A stretch of 64,000 bases of DNA from Roseibium marinum (lineage in GTDB: Bacteria > Pseudomonadota > Alphaproteobacteria > Rhizobiales > Stappiaceae), in assembly GCF_002906165.1 (NCBI RefSeq), contig NZ_PPCN01000002.1:372001-436000 (forward strand), written 5' to 3'. A program made the translations under genes and the position numbers. This document shows positions 9,262 to 17,722 of this stretch, piece by piece. The number at the start of each line of letters is the position of its first letter. The stretch's first letter is position 1. Below the pieces are notes generated by a model. The model saw only the letters and a program-made list of their open reading frames with translations, did no database searches and was not told where the DNA came from.

Positions 9262-9287
9262 AGATTTTCGGATTGATGAAGTTTCAG

Positions 9288-9320
9288 ACCCGCGCCGGTG
9301 TGAACCAGCGCGGGTTTTTT
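9288..9320 (+). terminator. Rho-independent terminator after secB
   Basis: An 8 bp stem ACCCGCGC / GCGCGGGT (9288-9295 with 9308-9315) followed by a run of T residues, 27 bases after the secB stop codon. Confidence 0.85.
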
Positions 9321-9361
9321 ATTTGCTGATCTTCAATAAGCCGTGAACCGGGTTACGCGCC

Positions 9362-10165
9362 TCATACCTCTTCCAGCATTTCCGCCCAGCTTTTCGGGTT
9401 ATGGCCGCTAAGCGGGTTCTTGGGTGAATGCCTGTAGCGGATTGTCTCCATTCGGAAGCTTCTCGCGTCGAACATCATCAGTCGGCCGACGAGCCCCTCG
9501 CCTGTCCCGGTCAGCTCCTTGATCGCCTCCATGGCCTGCATCGCGCCGATGATGCCGGTCAGCGCGCCGAGAACGCCGGCCTCCTCGCAGGTCGGCAGCA
9601 GGCCGTCGCGCGGCTTTTGCGGGAAGAGGCAGCGATAGGTCGGGTTGGGAGTGCCGTCCGGACCGGTCTCGAACGGCCTCAGCGTCGTGATGGACCCGTC
9701 GAACTGGCCGACGGCAGCGGTCACCAGCGGCTTTTTCGCGAAATAGCAGGCATCGGAAACCAGATAGCGCGTGTCGAAATTATCCGATCCGTCGACCACC
9801 AGATCATAGGCCGAAATCAGCGATATCGCATTGTGCCCGACCAGGCGCGCCGGATGCGGGTTGACCTTCACATTCGGGTTGAGCCGGGCAATCGCCTCCG
9901 CGGCGCTGGCGACCTTGGGTTCGCCAAGCTGGGTGGTGTCATGGATCACCTGGCGCTGCAGATTGGAGAGCGACACCGTGTCGTCGTCGACGATGCCGAG
10001 CGTGCCGATGCCGGTGGCGGCCAGATATTGCAGGACAGGAGCACCGAGCCCGCCGGCTCCGATCACCAGAACCCGCGCGTTTTTCAGCTTCTGCTGCCCG
10101 GCGCCGCCGATCTCCCGCATCACGATGTGGCGGGCATAACGTTCAAGTTCGGCTGGGGAAAGCAT
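9362..10165 (-). CDS. moeB: HesA/MoeB/ThiF-family adenylyltransferase
   Basis: A 267-residue E1-like enzyme that adenylates the C-terminal glycine of a ubiquitin-like sulfur carrier such as MoaD (molybdopterin synthesis) or ThiS. Seen: the ATP-binding VLVIGAGGLGAPVLQYLAATG loop, the DDDTVSLSNLQRQ substrate segment, DGSDNFDTRYLVSDAC, and PTCEEAGVLG with the conserved cysteine. Only one cysteine of the usual zinc quartet is visible (YRC); the position before it, commonly Cys, is Thr, and the C-terminal CxxC pair is absent. It probably folds without zinc, as in some relatives. Partner carrier genes are not in the window, so MoeB against ThiF cannot be settled. Confidence 0.82.
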   Translation of the reverse strand: MLSPAELERYARHIVMREIGGAGQQKLKNARVLVIGAGGLGAPVLQYLAATGIGTLGIVDDDTVSLSNLQRQVIHDTTQLGEPKVASAAEAIARLNPNVKVNPHPARLVGHNAISLISAYDLVVDGSDNFDTRYLVSDACYFAKKPLVTAAVGQFDGSITTLRPFETGPDGTPNPTYRCLFPQKPRDGLLPTCEEAGVLGALTGIIGAMQAMEAIKELTGTGEGLVGRLMMFDARSFRMETIRYRHSPKNPLSGHNPKSWAEMLEEV

Positions 10166-10223
10166 TTCCGGTCCTGGTCAAAATGAAACACGTCAAGGGC
10201 TGAAGATCGCGGCAGGGTGCTAC

Positions 10224-11312
10224 CTACCTCAGTATCTTGCTCACCAGCCGGGCGGTGTAGTCCACCATCGGGATCACCCGCGCGTAGTTCAGCCGGGTCG
10301 GGCCGATGATGCCCAGAACGCCGACGATGCGCTGGTTGCTGTCCCGGTAGGGCGACACCACCAGCGATGAACCGGAAAGGGAGAACAGGTTGTTCTCCGA
10401 GCCGATGAAGATGCGCACGCCGTCGCCCTTTTCGGCAAGGCCGAGCAGCTGGATGAGGTCCTTCTTGTTTTCCAGGTCGTCGAAAAGAAGACGGATGCGT
10501 TCCAGATCCTCCACGCCATCCAGGTCGGTCAGCAGGTTGGAGCGGCCGCGCACGATCAGCGAGCCCGGGTCATCGCCGCTTTCGCCGCCCCACACCGCCA
10601 GCCCGGCATTGATGACTTTCTGGCTGAGTTGATCGAGTTCAGCCTGGTCCACGTCGCGAACCCGCTCCAGCTCCGTGCGGATCTGGGCGATGGTGCGGCC
10701 TTGGATCTGGGCATTCAGATAGTTTGTCGCTTCAACAAGCGCCGATGACGGCAGACCGGCTGGCAGGGCGATCACCCGGTTTTCCACCGAGCCGTCCTCG
10801 CTGACCAGAATGACAAGGGCCTTCAGGGGCTCGATGCGCACGAATTCGATATGCTTCAGCCGCATGTCGGTCTTGTGGGTCAGCACGACACCGGCGCCCA
10901 TGGAAAGGCCCGACAGCATCTGGCTGGCTTCCGTCAGCACCTGTTCGGCGGAATTCGCCTTTTGCGACGCCCTGACCTGAACGTCGATGGCGCGGCGTTC
11001 TTCCTGGGTCAGATCGCCGACTTCCAAGAGAGCATCCACGAAAAATCTCAGGCCGACTTCCGTCGGCAGACGCCCGGCGCTGGTATGGGGCGAGTGCAGC
11101 AGGCCCATATGTTCCAGATCGGTCATCACGTTGCGGACGGAAGCCGGTGACAGGGACATGGACAGGCTGCGGGAAACATTGCGCGATCCGACCGGTTCAC
11201 CGGTCTCCAGATAGGTTTCCACGATCGAGCGGAAAATTTCCCGGGATCTTTTGTCGAGCTCACTGAGACTCAAGGCATGTTCTCCGGCTGATTGACCCCA
11301 ATGCGGGATCAA
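10224..11312 (-). CDS. hrcA: Heat-inducible transcription repressor HrcA
   Basis: A 362-residue repressor that binds CIRCE operators upstream of groESL and, in some bacteria, dnaK. N-terminal winged-helix region: [25 protein letters not shown], then [32 protein letters not shown], which is the family signature. The rest is the GAF-like oligomerisation region ending in [23 protein letters not shown]. The frame opens with TTG at 11312; a second TTG at 11273 has a GGAG eight bases upstream and may be the true start. I found no CIRCE palindrome in the 145 bases towards rph, so self-regulation is not evident. grpE, often the next gene, is absent. Confidence 0.93.
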   Translation of the reverse strand: MIPHWGQSAGEHALSLSELDKRSREIFRSIVETYLETGEPVGSRNVSRSLSMSLSPASVRNVMTDLEHMGLLHSPHTSAGRLPTEVGLRFFVDALLEVGDLTQEERRAIDVQVRASQKANSAEQVLTEASQMLSGLSMGAGVVLTHKTDMRLKHIEFVRIEPLKALVILVSEDGSVENRVIALPAGLPSSALVEATNYLNAQIQGRTIAQIRTELERVRDVDQAELDQLSQKVINAGLAVWGGESGDDPGSLIVRGRSNLLTDLDGVEDLERIRLLFDDLENKKDLIQLLGLAEKGDGVRIFIGSENNLFSLSGSSLVVSPYRDSNQRIVGVLGIIGPTRLNYARVIPMVDYTARLVSKILR

Positions 11313-11457
11313 AAGACGTCATTCTCACATGATATAGGCGCAAAATGGGCCCGACGTGAAGCTGGGCCTTTACGGCGGACGAAGTTGGGGTCTACAAGGC
11401 CGGTAAGATTGGGAGGAAACAGCCGTTTCCATTGAGCCAAGGTTGAAAGGAATATTC

Positions 11458-12171
11458 ATGCGTCCGTCCAAACGCGCAGCCGATGAGCTGCGTGCCATTA
11501 CCCTGGAGCGCGATGTCTCCAAACATGCAGAGGGCTCCTGCCTGATCAAATTCGGAGACACGCATGTCCTGTGCACCGCCAGTCTGGAAGAGCGTGTTCC
11601 GCCCTGGCTGCGTGGCCAGAACCGGGGTTGGGTAACGGCTGAATACGGCATGCTGCCGCGCGCGACCGGTGACCGGATGCGCCGTGAGGCGAGTGCCGGC
11701 AAGCAGTCCGGCCGGACCCAGGAAATCCAGCGGCTGATCGGCCGGTCGCTGCGCGCCGTCGTCGATCTCGAAGCGCTGGGCGAGGCGCAGATCACAGTGG
11801 ATTGCGACGTCATCCAGGCCGATGGCGGCACGCGCACGGCGTCCATCACCGGCGCTTGGGTTGCGCTCAGGGATTGCGTGGAATGGATGAAATCCCGCGA
11901 GATGGTTTCCAAAGAGGTCCTCAAGGACCACATCGCGGCCATTTCCTGCGGCATCTATGCAGGGGCACCGGTGCTCGATCTGGATTATGCCGAGGACAGC
12001 ACCGCGGAAACGGATGCCAATTTCGTCATGACCGGATCCGGCGGCATCGTCGAAATCCAGGGTACCGCGGAGGGCGCGCCGTTTTCCGAAGATGAATTCG
12101 GGCAGTTGCTTGGCCTTGCGAAGACAGGTATCGGCAGGCTCGTCGATCTGCAGAAAATGGCAATACTTTAA
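11458..12171 (+). CDS. rph: Ribonuclease PH
   Basis: A 237-residue phosphorolytic 3'-5' exoribonuclease that trims tRNA 3' ends. Conserved parts: [12 protein letters not shown] at the start, [32 protein letters not shown], the [42 protein letters not shown] core with phosphate-binding Arg residues, and [12 protein letters not shown] near the end. The start at 11458 has GAAAGGA five to eleven bases upstream. It is the first gene of a likely rph-rdgB-hemW operon and diverges from hrcA, a standard arrangement in Hyphomicrobiales. Confidence 0.96.
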   Translation: MRPSKRAADELRAITLERDVSKHAEGSCLIKFGDTHVLCTASLEERVPPWLRGQNRGWVTAEYGMLPRATGDRMRREASAGKQSGRTQEIQRLIGRSLRAVVDLEALGEAQITVDCDVIQADGGTRTASITGAWVALRDCVEWMKSREMVSKEVLKDHIAAISCGIYAGAPVLDLDYAEDSTAETDANFVMTGSGGIVEIQGTAEGAPFSEDEFGQLLGLAKTGIGRLVDLQKMAIL

Positions 12172-12183
12172 GGACCTGAGGGA

Positions 12184-12822
12184 ATGAGCCACCGGAAACT
12201 CGAGCCCGGAAAACTGGTTGTCGCAAGCCATAACACCGGCAAGATCCGCGAAATAAACGAGCTTCTTCGGCCTTTCGGGTTCGATGTCGTCTCGGCGGCC
12301 GAACTGGACTTGCCGGAACCGGATGAAACCGGGCTGACATTCGAGGCGAATGCCGCGCTCAAGGCGCAGGCGGCCGCGCAGGCATCGGGTCTTCCGGCCC
12401 TGGCCGATGACAGCGGTTTCTGTGTGGAAGCGTTGAATGGAGATCCTGGCATCTATTCCGCGCGCTGGGCCGGCCCGGACAAGGACTTCGCCATGGCGAT
12501 GCGCACGATCGAGGAAAAGCTGCAATCCCTCGGCGCAACGGCGGAGGACCGGCGGCGCGGCTCGTTCGTGGCTGTCCTGTGTCTGGCCTGGCCGGACGGA
12601 CACGAGGAATATTTCCGCGGCGAGATCGAAGGCACGGTGGTCTGGCCGCCCCGTGGCACCCAGGGGTTCGGCTACGATCCGGTTTTCCGGCCGGAGGGTC
12701 ATGAGCGCACCTTCGGCGAAATGAGCTCGGTCGACAAACACGGCTGGTCGAGGGACACGCCCGCGCTTTCCCATCGCGCACGCGCCTTCCAGCTGTTCGC
12801 GGAAGGATGTCTGGAAGAGTGA
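12184..12822 (+). CDS. rdgB: RdgB/HAM1 non-canonical purine NTP pyrophosphatase
   Basis: A 212-residue house-cleaning enzyme that hydrolyses dITP, XTP and related nucleotides to monophosphates, keeping deaminated purines out of DNA and RNA. It shows [10 protein letters not shown] near the N-terminus, the acidic metal-binding stretch [25 protein letters not shown], the [11 protein letters not shown] substrate loop and SHRARAF at the end. The ATG at 12184 follows the rph stop by 12 bases and has GAGGG just upstream. Its 3' end overlaps the hemW start by 16 bases, indicating translational coupling. Confidence 0.95.
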   Translation: MSHRKLEPGKLVVASHNTGKIREINELLRPFGFDVVSAAELDLPEPDETGLTFEANAALKAQAAAQASGLPALADDSGFCVEALNGDPGIYSARWAGPDKDFAMAMRTIEEKLQSLGATAEDRRRGSFVAVLCLAWPDGHEEYFRGEIEGTVVWPPRGTQGFGYDPVFRPEGHERTFGEMSSVDKHGWSRDTPALSHRARAFQLFAEGCLEE

Positions 12823-13991
12823 GCGTGTTGCCGAAGCAAGGGACAATCAAGGGCGGGTTCGGCATCTACGTGCATTGGCCGTTCTGCGCCGCCAAATGCC
12901 CTTACTGCGATTTCAACTCCCATGTCCGTCACCAGCTGGTCGATCAGGCCCGGTTTACCGCTGCCTTCGAACGCGAATTGTCGCATTTCGCGGAACTGAC
13001 GAAAGGCAGGACCGTCCAGTCGGTCTTCCTGGGCGGGGGGACCCCTTCGCTGATGGCGCCGGCGACGGTCGAACGCATCCTGACCGCGATATCCGGCCAC
13101 TGGACACTGGATCCGGACGTGGAAATTTCCATGGAGGCCAACCCCTCATCGGTCGAGGCCGAGCGGTTCAGGGGGTACCGGGCCGCCGGCGTCAACCGCG
13201 TATCGCTCGGCGTGCAGTCGCTGATCGACACGGACCTGAAGCTGCTCGGCCGCCTCCACGACGCGCAGACGGCGCGAAAGGCCATCGAGACGGCTCGCGA
13301 CACCTTTCCGCGGCTGTCCTTCGATATGATCTATGCCCGCCCGGGCCAGACACCCGGCGGCTGGGAACGGGAGCTTCAAGAGGCCATCGCGCTCGCAGCG
13401 GACCATCTGTCGCTCTACCAGCTGACGATCGAGGAAGGCACGCGCTTCCACACGCTTTATCATGCCGGCAAACTCGAGATGCCCGACGCCGATCTCGGGG
13501 CGGAATTCTACGAGCTTACGCAGGATGTCACCGGTGAAGCAGGACTGCCGGCCTATGAAGTGTCCAACCACGCCCGGCCGGGCGCCGAATGCCGTCACAA
13601 TCTGGTATACTGGCGCTATGGCGATTACGTCGGCGTCGGGCCGGGGGCCCACGGCCGCCTCACGGTCGGTGCCAGCCGGCTCGCGACTTCCACGGAGCTT
13701 CATCCCGAAACCTGGCTGGAAAATGTCGAGCGGCATGGCCACGGCATGATCGAAAATGCGGGTCTCGGCGAAGAAGAGCAGGGCGACGAATTTCTGCTGA
13801 TGGGGCTGCGGCTCACCGAGGGCATCGATCTGGTTCGTTATGAGCGGTTTTCCCATAGATCCATCGACCCGGAGCGATTGAAGGCACTCCTGGAGCACGG
13901 AATGGTTGAGGTATTGGGGGAAAACAGGGTCAGAGCCACGCGGGAAGGTTTTTTTGTGCTCGATGCGGTGGTCGCGGATCTCGCGTCATAA
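12807..13991 (+). CDS. hemW: Radical SAM haem chaperone HemW
   Basis: A 394-residue radical-SAM protein of the HemN/HemW group. The cluster-binding CX3CX2C lies in [13 protein letters not shown] near residue 30. [10 protein letters not shown] (SAM binding), [18 protein letters not shown], and the HemW-type segment [21 protein letters not shown] follow; the C-terminal part carries the HemN_C wing. HemW members bind haem and are thought to insert it into respiratory proteins; they lack coproporphyrinogen oxidase activity. It is the last gene of the rph-rdgB-hemW run. A weak hairpin (13992-14011) follows the stop. Confidence 0.92.
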   Translation: MSGRVSVLPKQGTIKGGFGIYVHWPFCAAKCPYCDFNSHVRHQLVDQARFTAAFERELSHFAELTKGRTVQSVFLGGGTPSLMAPATVERILTAISGHWTLDPDVEISMEANPSSVEAERFRGYRAAGVNRVSLGVQSLIDTDLKLLGRLHDAQTARKAIETARDTFPRLSFDMIYARPGQTPGGWERELQEAIALAADHLSLYQLTIEEGTRFHTLYHAGKLEMPDADLGAEFYELTQDVTGEAGLPAYEVSNHARPGAECRHNLVYWRYGDYVGVGPGAHGRLTVGASRLATSTELHPETWLENVERHGHGMIENAGLGEEEQGDEFLLMGLRLTEGIDLVRYERFSHRSIDPERLKALLEHGMVEVLGENRVRATREGFFVLDAVVADLAS

Positions 13992-14369
13992 GCCGGACCC
14001 GGCGATCCGGCAATTTATGCTACCAAACTGATTTAAATATCCTATCTCTGTTTCGCAGTGCACAGAACTTGCCTGTGAAAATGAGTTCTTCCGCGAAATT
14101 GAGCGTTTAGGCGCGTGATTGCATAACAAATAGCAGTATTGCGGGCGGCAGCCGGCGAAGCTATCCTGCTGCAATGCAATAGATCGACGGATGTCCAATC
14201 GGAACCGATTGGTCACCCGGAAGCTGATCGATTCAAGAATGTTCGGGCAACCTGCGCTCACCTGACCGCGGGATGCTCAAAAAGCTGCGATAACTGGCAG
14301 GCCGTGGATATGTTTTCAAAATTCGCCAACGGGGCTGGCGGCGGCTTAGAACTCAAAGGAGACGCGCCG
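13992..14369. other. Gene-free region upstream of the PHB depolymerase
   Basis: About 380 bases between hemW and phaZ. It holds a small GCCGGA/TCCGGC hairpin right after the hemW stop, an AT-richer stretch at 14030-14150 that could carry a promoter, and a degenerate copy of the dispersed intergenic repeat (14181-14278). An ATG at 14310 is in frame with phaZ. I see no convincing small gene. Confidence 0.5.
14181..14278. repeat. Dispersed palindromic intergenic repeat, copy 2 (degenerate)
   Basis: It begins AGATCGAC, contains CAATCGGAACCGATTG (an inverted repeat shared with copy 3) and ends GGATGCTC like copies 1 and 3, but the terminal hairpin has lost much of its pairing. It lies directly upstream of the PHB depolymerase gene. 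Confidence 0.5.
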
Positions 14370-16034
14370 TTGCCGTTTTATCACCTTTACGAGATGAACC
14401 ACGCGGTGATGGCGCCGTTCAGAGCCATGGCCGACATGACCAAGCTCTATTTTCAGAACCCGCTCAATCCCTTGAGCCATACCGAGTACGGCCGATCGGT
14501 TGCCGCGGGCTGCGAGGTTCTGGAACGGACGACCCGGCGCTACGGAAAGCCTGAATTCGGCCTCAAGGAAACGTCCGTCAGCGGTGTGCGCGTTCCGGTA
14601 CACGAAAATATCGTCTGGAGCCGGCCGTTCTGCGATCTCATTCACTTCGAACGCGGGGTGACCAAGCAGCGCAACGATCCGAAAATCCTGATCGTCGCGC
14701 CGATGTCCGGCCACTACGCGACGCTGTTACGCGGCACGGTCGAGGCGCTGCTGCCGAATGCGGATGTCTACATGACCGACTGGATCGATGCCCGTATGGT
14801 GCCGGTCCAGGAAGGCAAGTTCGATCTCGACGATTATATCGACTATATCGTCTCGATGCTGCACTACCTCGGGCCGGATTCTCATGTGCTCGGCGTGTGC
14901 CAGCCGTCCGTGCCGGTTCTGGCTGCGGTTGCGGTGATGGAGGACCGGGAAGACCCGTATGTTCCTTCGACCATGACACTGATGGGCGGACCGATCGACA
15001 CGCGCGTCGCGCCGACGGCCGTCAACGATCTCGCGGTCTCCAAGGGCATTGACTGGTTCAAGAACAACGTCATCATGAAGGTGCCTTTCCCCCATCCGGG
15101 CTTCATGCGAGACGTTTATCCGGGCTTTTTGCAGCTTTCCGGGTTCATGAGCATGAACCTCGACCGCCACGTGACCGCCCATCGGGATTTCTTCCAGCAT
15201 CTTGTGGAAGGGGACGGCGACAACGCGGAAAAGCACCGCGATTTTTACGACGAATATCTGGCGGTGATGGATCTGAGCGCGGAATTCTATCTGCAGACCG
15301 TCGAAACCGTTTTCATCGAGCATTCCCTGCCGAACGGCACCATGAAGCATAACGGCCGCACGGTCGATTGCACGAAGGTCCGGCGGACGGCGCTGCTGAC
15401 GGTGGAAGGTGAGAAGGACGACATCACCGGCCGCGGCCAGACCAGGGCGGCTCATGATCTTTGCACCAGCCTGCCGGCTGACATGAAAGCGCATTATGAG
15501 CAGCCGAATGTCGGTCACTACGGCGTCTTCAACGGCTCGCGCTGGCGTGCTGAAATCGCTCCGCGGGTGATGGACTTTATTCGCTCCAACCGCACCGATC
15601 TCCCGAAAAAGGCACCGGCTGCGCCCGTCACCGCAAAAAAGTCTGCCGCGCCCGTCGCCACTAAAAAACCGGCCGCGCCAATTGCCACCAAAAAACCGGC
15701 TGCGCCAAATGCCATGAAAAAACCGGCCGCGCCGGTGGCCGTTAAAAAGCCGGCGGCGGCCGGAAAGACGAAGGCCGCTCCCAAGAGTGGTCCGCTGGAG
15801 AAAATCCTCCTCGTCAAGCCGGACGGCGTGGCCGACGACCTGAAAGCGATCAGCGGTGTCGGCCCGAAACTGGAATCGGCCCTGAACGAGGCCGGGATCT
15901 TCCATTTCTGGCAGATCGCCTCGCTGACGGCGGAGCAGATCGATGCGCTCGACAGCAAGCTTGATTTTCGCGGCCGCATCGCCCGCGACAAATGGATTGG
16001 ACAGGCCCGCGAGCTGTCTGAAAAGGTGAGCTGA
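14370..16034 (+). CDS. phaZ: Intracellular PHB depolymerase with KKPAAP linker and C-terminal HhH domain
   Basis: Residues 1-405 form an intracellular polyhydroxybutyrate depolymerase, which mobilises storage granules. The LYEMNHAVMAPFRA start, the nucleophile C177 in LGVCQPSVP (the family uses Cys in its lipase-like box), an Asp in EGEKDDITG and the final His in NVGHYGVFNG are present. The family normally ends here. This protein continues with a Lys/Ala/Pro linker of nine-residue repeats (KKPAAPxAT, about 408-475) and a helix-hairpin-helix domain (about 480-548; DDLKAISGVGPKLESALNEA) of the kind seen at the end of alphaproteobacterial L21 and NuoE. The basic linker recalls the DNA-binding tail of PhaF. 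I start at TTG 14370, preceded by AAAGGAG with good spacing; an ATG at 14310 would add 20 residues. Depolymerase role likely; tail role unknown. Confidence 0.85.
   Translation: MPFYHLYEMNHAVMAPFRAMADMTKLYFQNPLNPLSHTEYGRSVAAGCEVLERTTRRYGKPEFGLKETSVSGVRVPVHENIVWSRPFCDLIHFERGVTKQRNDPKILIVAPMSGHYATLLRGTVEALLPNADVYMTDWIDARMVPVQEGKFDLDDYIDYIVSMLHYLGPDSHVLGVCQPSVPVLAAVAVMEDREDPYVPSTMTLMGGPIDTRVAPTAVNDLAVSKGIDWFKNNVIMKVPFPHPGFMRDVYPGFLQLSGFMSMNLDRHVTAHRDFFQHLVEGDGDNAEKHRDFYDEYLAVMDLSAEFYLQTVETVFIEHSLPNGTMKHNGRTVDCTKVRRTALLTVEGEKDDITGRGQTRAAHDLCTSLPADMKAHYEQPNVGHYGVFNGSRWRAEIAPRVMDFIRSNRTDLPKKAPAAPVTAKKSAAPVATKKPAAPIATKKPAAPNAMKKPAAPVAVKKPAAAGKTKAAPKSGPLEKILLVKPDGVADDLKAISGVGPKLESALNEAGIFHFWQIASLTAEQIDALDSKLDFRGRIARDKWIGQARELSEKVS
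15636..15761 (+). repeat. 27 bp in-frame tandem repeat encoding KKPAAPxAT
   Basis: Four full 27 bp units (15636, 15663, 15690, 15717) and a partial fifth, coding for KKSAAPVAT, KKPAAPIAT, KKPAAPNAM, KKPAAPVAV and KKPAAA. Units differ mainly at third positions and at residues 7-9, so copy number probably varies between strains. Confidence 0.9.
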
Positions 16035-16062
16035 CGTCAACAGCGCAGTGCTCACGGATACC

Positions 16063-16166
16063 GGATCGACAGACCTCCAATCGGGACCGATTTGAGCTCA
16101 GAAAGTGGATCGACCTTAAATTGGCAGAGCATCTTGTCTGCGTTCAATTGAACGCAGGATGCTCTG
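16063..16166. repeat. Dispersed palindromic intergenic repeat, copy 3
   Basis: It starts GGATCGAC, contains CAATCGGGACCGATTTG, then a strong hairpin (16126-16165): AGAGCATC-TTGT-CTGCGTTC pairs with GAACGCAGGATGCTCT apart from a four-base bulge. It lies between phaZ and the glycosyltransferase gene. The open frame that runs through it is not coding. Confidence 0.7.
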
Positions 16167-16297
16167 GTGAATGTGCTGAGCGCTTGAAACCTGAGCCCGA
16201 AGCACGGGTTTTCTTCCGGCACCCTTCGCCCGCTATTGATTCCGTGCCTGTCGCCCAATACAAGTCCGGTCAAGCAGCGTGGCCGGAGGTTTTAATA

Positions 16298-16990
16298 GTG
16301 CTCAATATTTTTATCGGTTTCGATACGCGGGAAGCGGTCGCCTATCATGTTTGCGTCAACAGTCTGACGCGGCTGTCGAGCGACGTTCTGGCGGTCACGC
16401 CCCTCTCGCTCGGCAATTTGAAGACCTATCAGGAGACCCATTCGGACGGGTCCAATCACTTCATCTACAGCCGGTTCCTCATCCCTCACCTGATGAACTA
16501 CAACGGTTGGGCGCTGTTCATGGACGGGGACATGATCGTGCGGGACGACATTGCCAAGCTGTTCGCCATGCGGGACGAAAGCAAGGCGGTGATGTGCGTT
16601 CATCACGACTACAAGACCCGGCAGACCACCAAGTATCTCGGCTCGAAGAACGAAAACTATCCGCGCAAGAACTGGTCGAGTGTCGTTCTGTGGAACTGCG
16701 GACACCCGGCAAATCGCTCGGTGACACCCGAATTCGTCACCAACGCCACCGGCGCCCAGCTGCACCGGTTCACCTGGCTGGAGGACGATCTGGTCGGGGA
16801 GCTGCCGATCGAGTGGAATTGGCTGCCGGACGAGTTTGGCGCCAATCCGGATGCCAAGCTGCTCCATTTCACGCTCGGCACGCCCTGCTTTCACGAATAC
16901 GCCAACGCGCCGATGGCGGCGGAGTGGCACCGCGAAAAGCTTCTGGCGAATTATTCCTCCCAGCATGTGATTGACGGCCCGTTCGACTGA
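16298..16990 (+). CDS. Glycosyltransferase-like protein (GT8-like, DxD)
   Basis: A 230-residue, apparently soluble protein. It opens with the nucleotide-sugar-binding strand LNIFIGFDTREAVAYHVCVNSL and has the metal-binding DxD in WALFMDGDMIV, then WSSVVLWNCGHP, LEDDLVGELPIEWNWLPDEFG and a terminal LLHFTLGTPCFHEY, a pattern of small GT8-like or capsule-type sugar transferases. Donor and acceptor are unknown. The GTG start at 16298 is chosen because GGAGGT lies seven bases upstream and the frame upstream overlaps an intergenic hairpin repeat. It is a single gene with no polysaccharide cluster around it. A terminator follows. Confidence 0.75.
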   Translation: MLNIFIGFDTREAVAYHVCVNSLTRLSSDVLAVTPLSLGNLKTYQETHSDGSNHFIYSRFLIPHLMNYNGWALFMDGDMIVRDDIAKLFAMRDESKAVMCVHHDYKTRQTTKYLGSKNENYPRKNWSSVVLWNCGHPANRSVTPEFVTNATGAQLHRFTWLEDDLVGELPIEWNWLPDEFGANPDAKLLHFTLGTPCFHEYANAPMAAEWHREKLLANYSSQHVIDGPFD

Positions 16991-17024
16991 AGCCGCATTT
17001 TCCCGGAAAGTACAAGGATTTAAA

Positions 17025-17056
17025 CCCGGCCGGGGATGTGCCCCGCCCGGTGTTTT
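17025..17056 (+). terminator. Terminator after the glycosyltransferase gene
   Basis: A GC-rich stem of about ten pairs with one mismatch (17026-17035 with 17041-17050) around an ATGTG loop, followed by TGTTTT. Confidence 0.65.
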
Positions 17057-17131
17057 CCCATCCGGCGCTGTTTCGCGTCCTGTCGCGAATCCTTGAAGCT
17101 TTGAAGGACAATCCCCACTTGAGGTTGGTGG

Positions 17132-17581
17132 ATGTCACAAATGGATGGGACAATGACAACGACCAAAAGTTGCATGATCAAACCTGCCTGGACGCCGGCG
17201 ACCATCGGTCTGATGGTCCTGGGGTTCGTGGTGTTCTGGCCGCTTGGCCTTGCCATGCTCGCGTATATTCTCTGGGGTGACCGCTTCGAGGGAATGTTCC
17301 GTGACGCAAAGGATCAGTGGCGGGGAAGCCCGCTGAAGGGAGCATTTGATCAGATGTCAAATACGACTGGCTACGCACGCACCGGGAACGTCGCGTTCGA
17401 CGACTATCGCGAACGCGAATTCAAGCGCCTCGAGGAAGAACGCGCGAAGCTCGACGCAATGCGCGCCGATTTCGACGATTTTCTCAGGGAACTGCGCCGG
17501 GCGCGCGATCAGGAAGAGTTCGACCGCTTCATGTCCGACCATGGCCGTAGTGCTGGCGGGTCGGAAGCAGCTCCACTCTGA
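17132..17581 (+). CDS. DUF2852-family small membrane protein
   Basis: A 149-residue protein of a family common in Hyphomicrobiales and without known function. It has one membrane segment (about residues 24-45, TIGLMVLGFVVFWPLGLAMLAYILWG), the conserved DRFEGMF stretch after it, and a charged C-terminal coiled coil (YREREFKRLEEERAKLDAMRADFDDFLRELRRARDQEEFDRFM), likely cytoplasmic. The start at 17132 has GAGGT six bases upstream. It may be co-transcribed with the metallopeptidase gene downstream, although two hairpins lie between them. Confidence 0.8.
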   Translation: MSQMDGTMTTTKSCMIKPAWTPATIGLMVLGFVVFWPLGLAMLAYILWGDRFEGMFRDAKDQWRGSPLKGAFDQMSNTTGYARTGNVAFDDYREREFKRLEEERAKLDAMRADFDDFLRELRRARDQEEFDRFMSDHGRSAGGSEAAPL

Positions 17582-17597
17582 ATCCTGTTCCCCGATT

Positions 17598-17654
17598 CCG
17601 GCCTCGTTCGAGGCCGGCCTGACCGAGAGCGGCGCCTGCAAAGGTGCCGCTCTC
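17598..17654 (+). terminator. Twin hairpins between the DUF2852 and metallopeptidase genes
   Basis: A perfect hairpin CCGGCCTCG/CGAGGCCGG (17598-17617) is followed by a 12 bp stem with one mismatch, GAGAGCGGCGCC/GGTGCCGCTCTC (17625-17636 with 17643-17654). Neither has a proper T-run, so termination, RNA stabilisation or attenuation are all possible. Confidence 0.5.
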
Positions 17655-17722
17655 GTCCGTTTATCGACAGTGTATTTTCCTCTAGACTTTCCTGAATTGA
17701 TTCGTTCGGACACCCGCTGTTC

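Noticed and set aside
11313..11457. CIRCE operator near hrcA
   Set aside because: I looked for TTAGCACTC-N9-GAGTGCTAA and found nothing similar in the intergenic region.
16121..16297. Longer start for the glycosyltransferase
   Set aside because: This stretch contains the right arm of a palindromic intergenic repeat; GGAGGT before GTG 16298 marks the real start.
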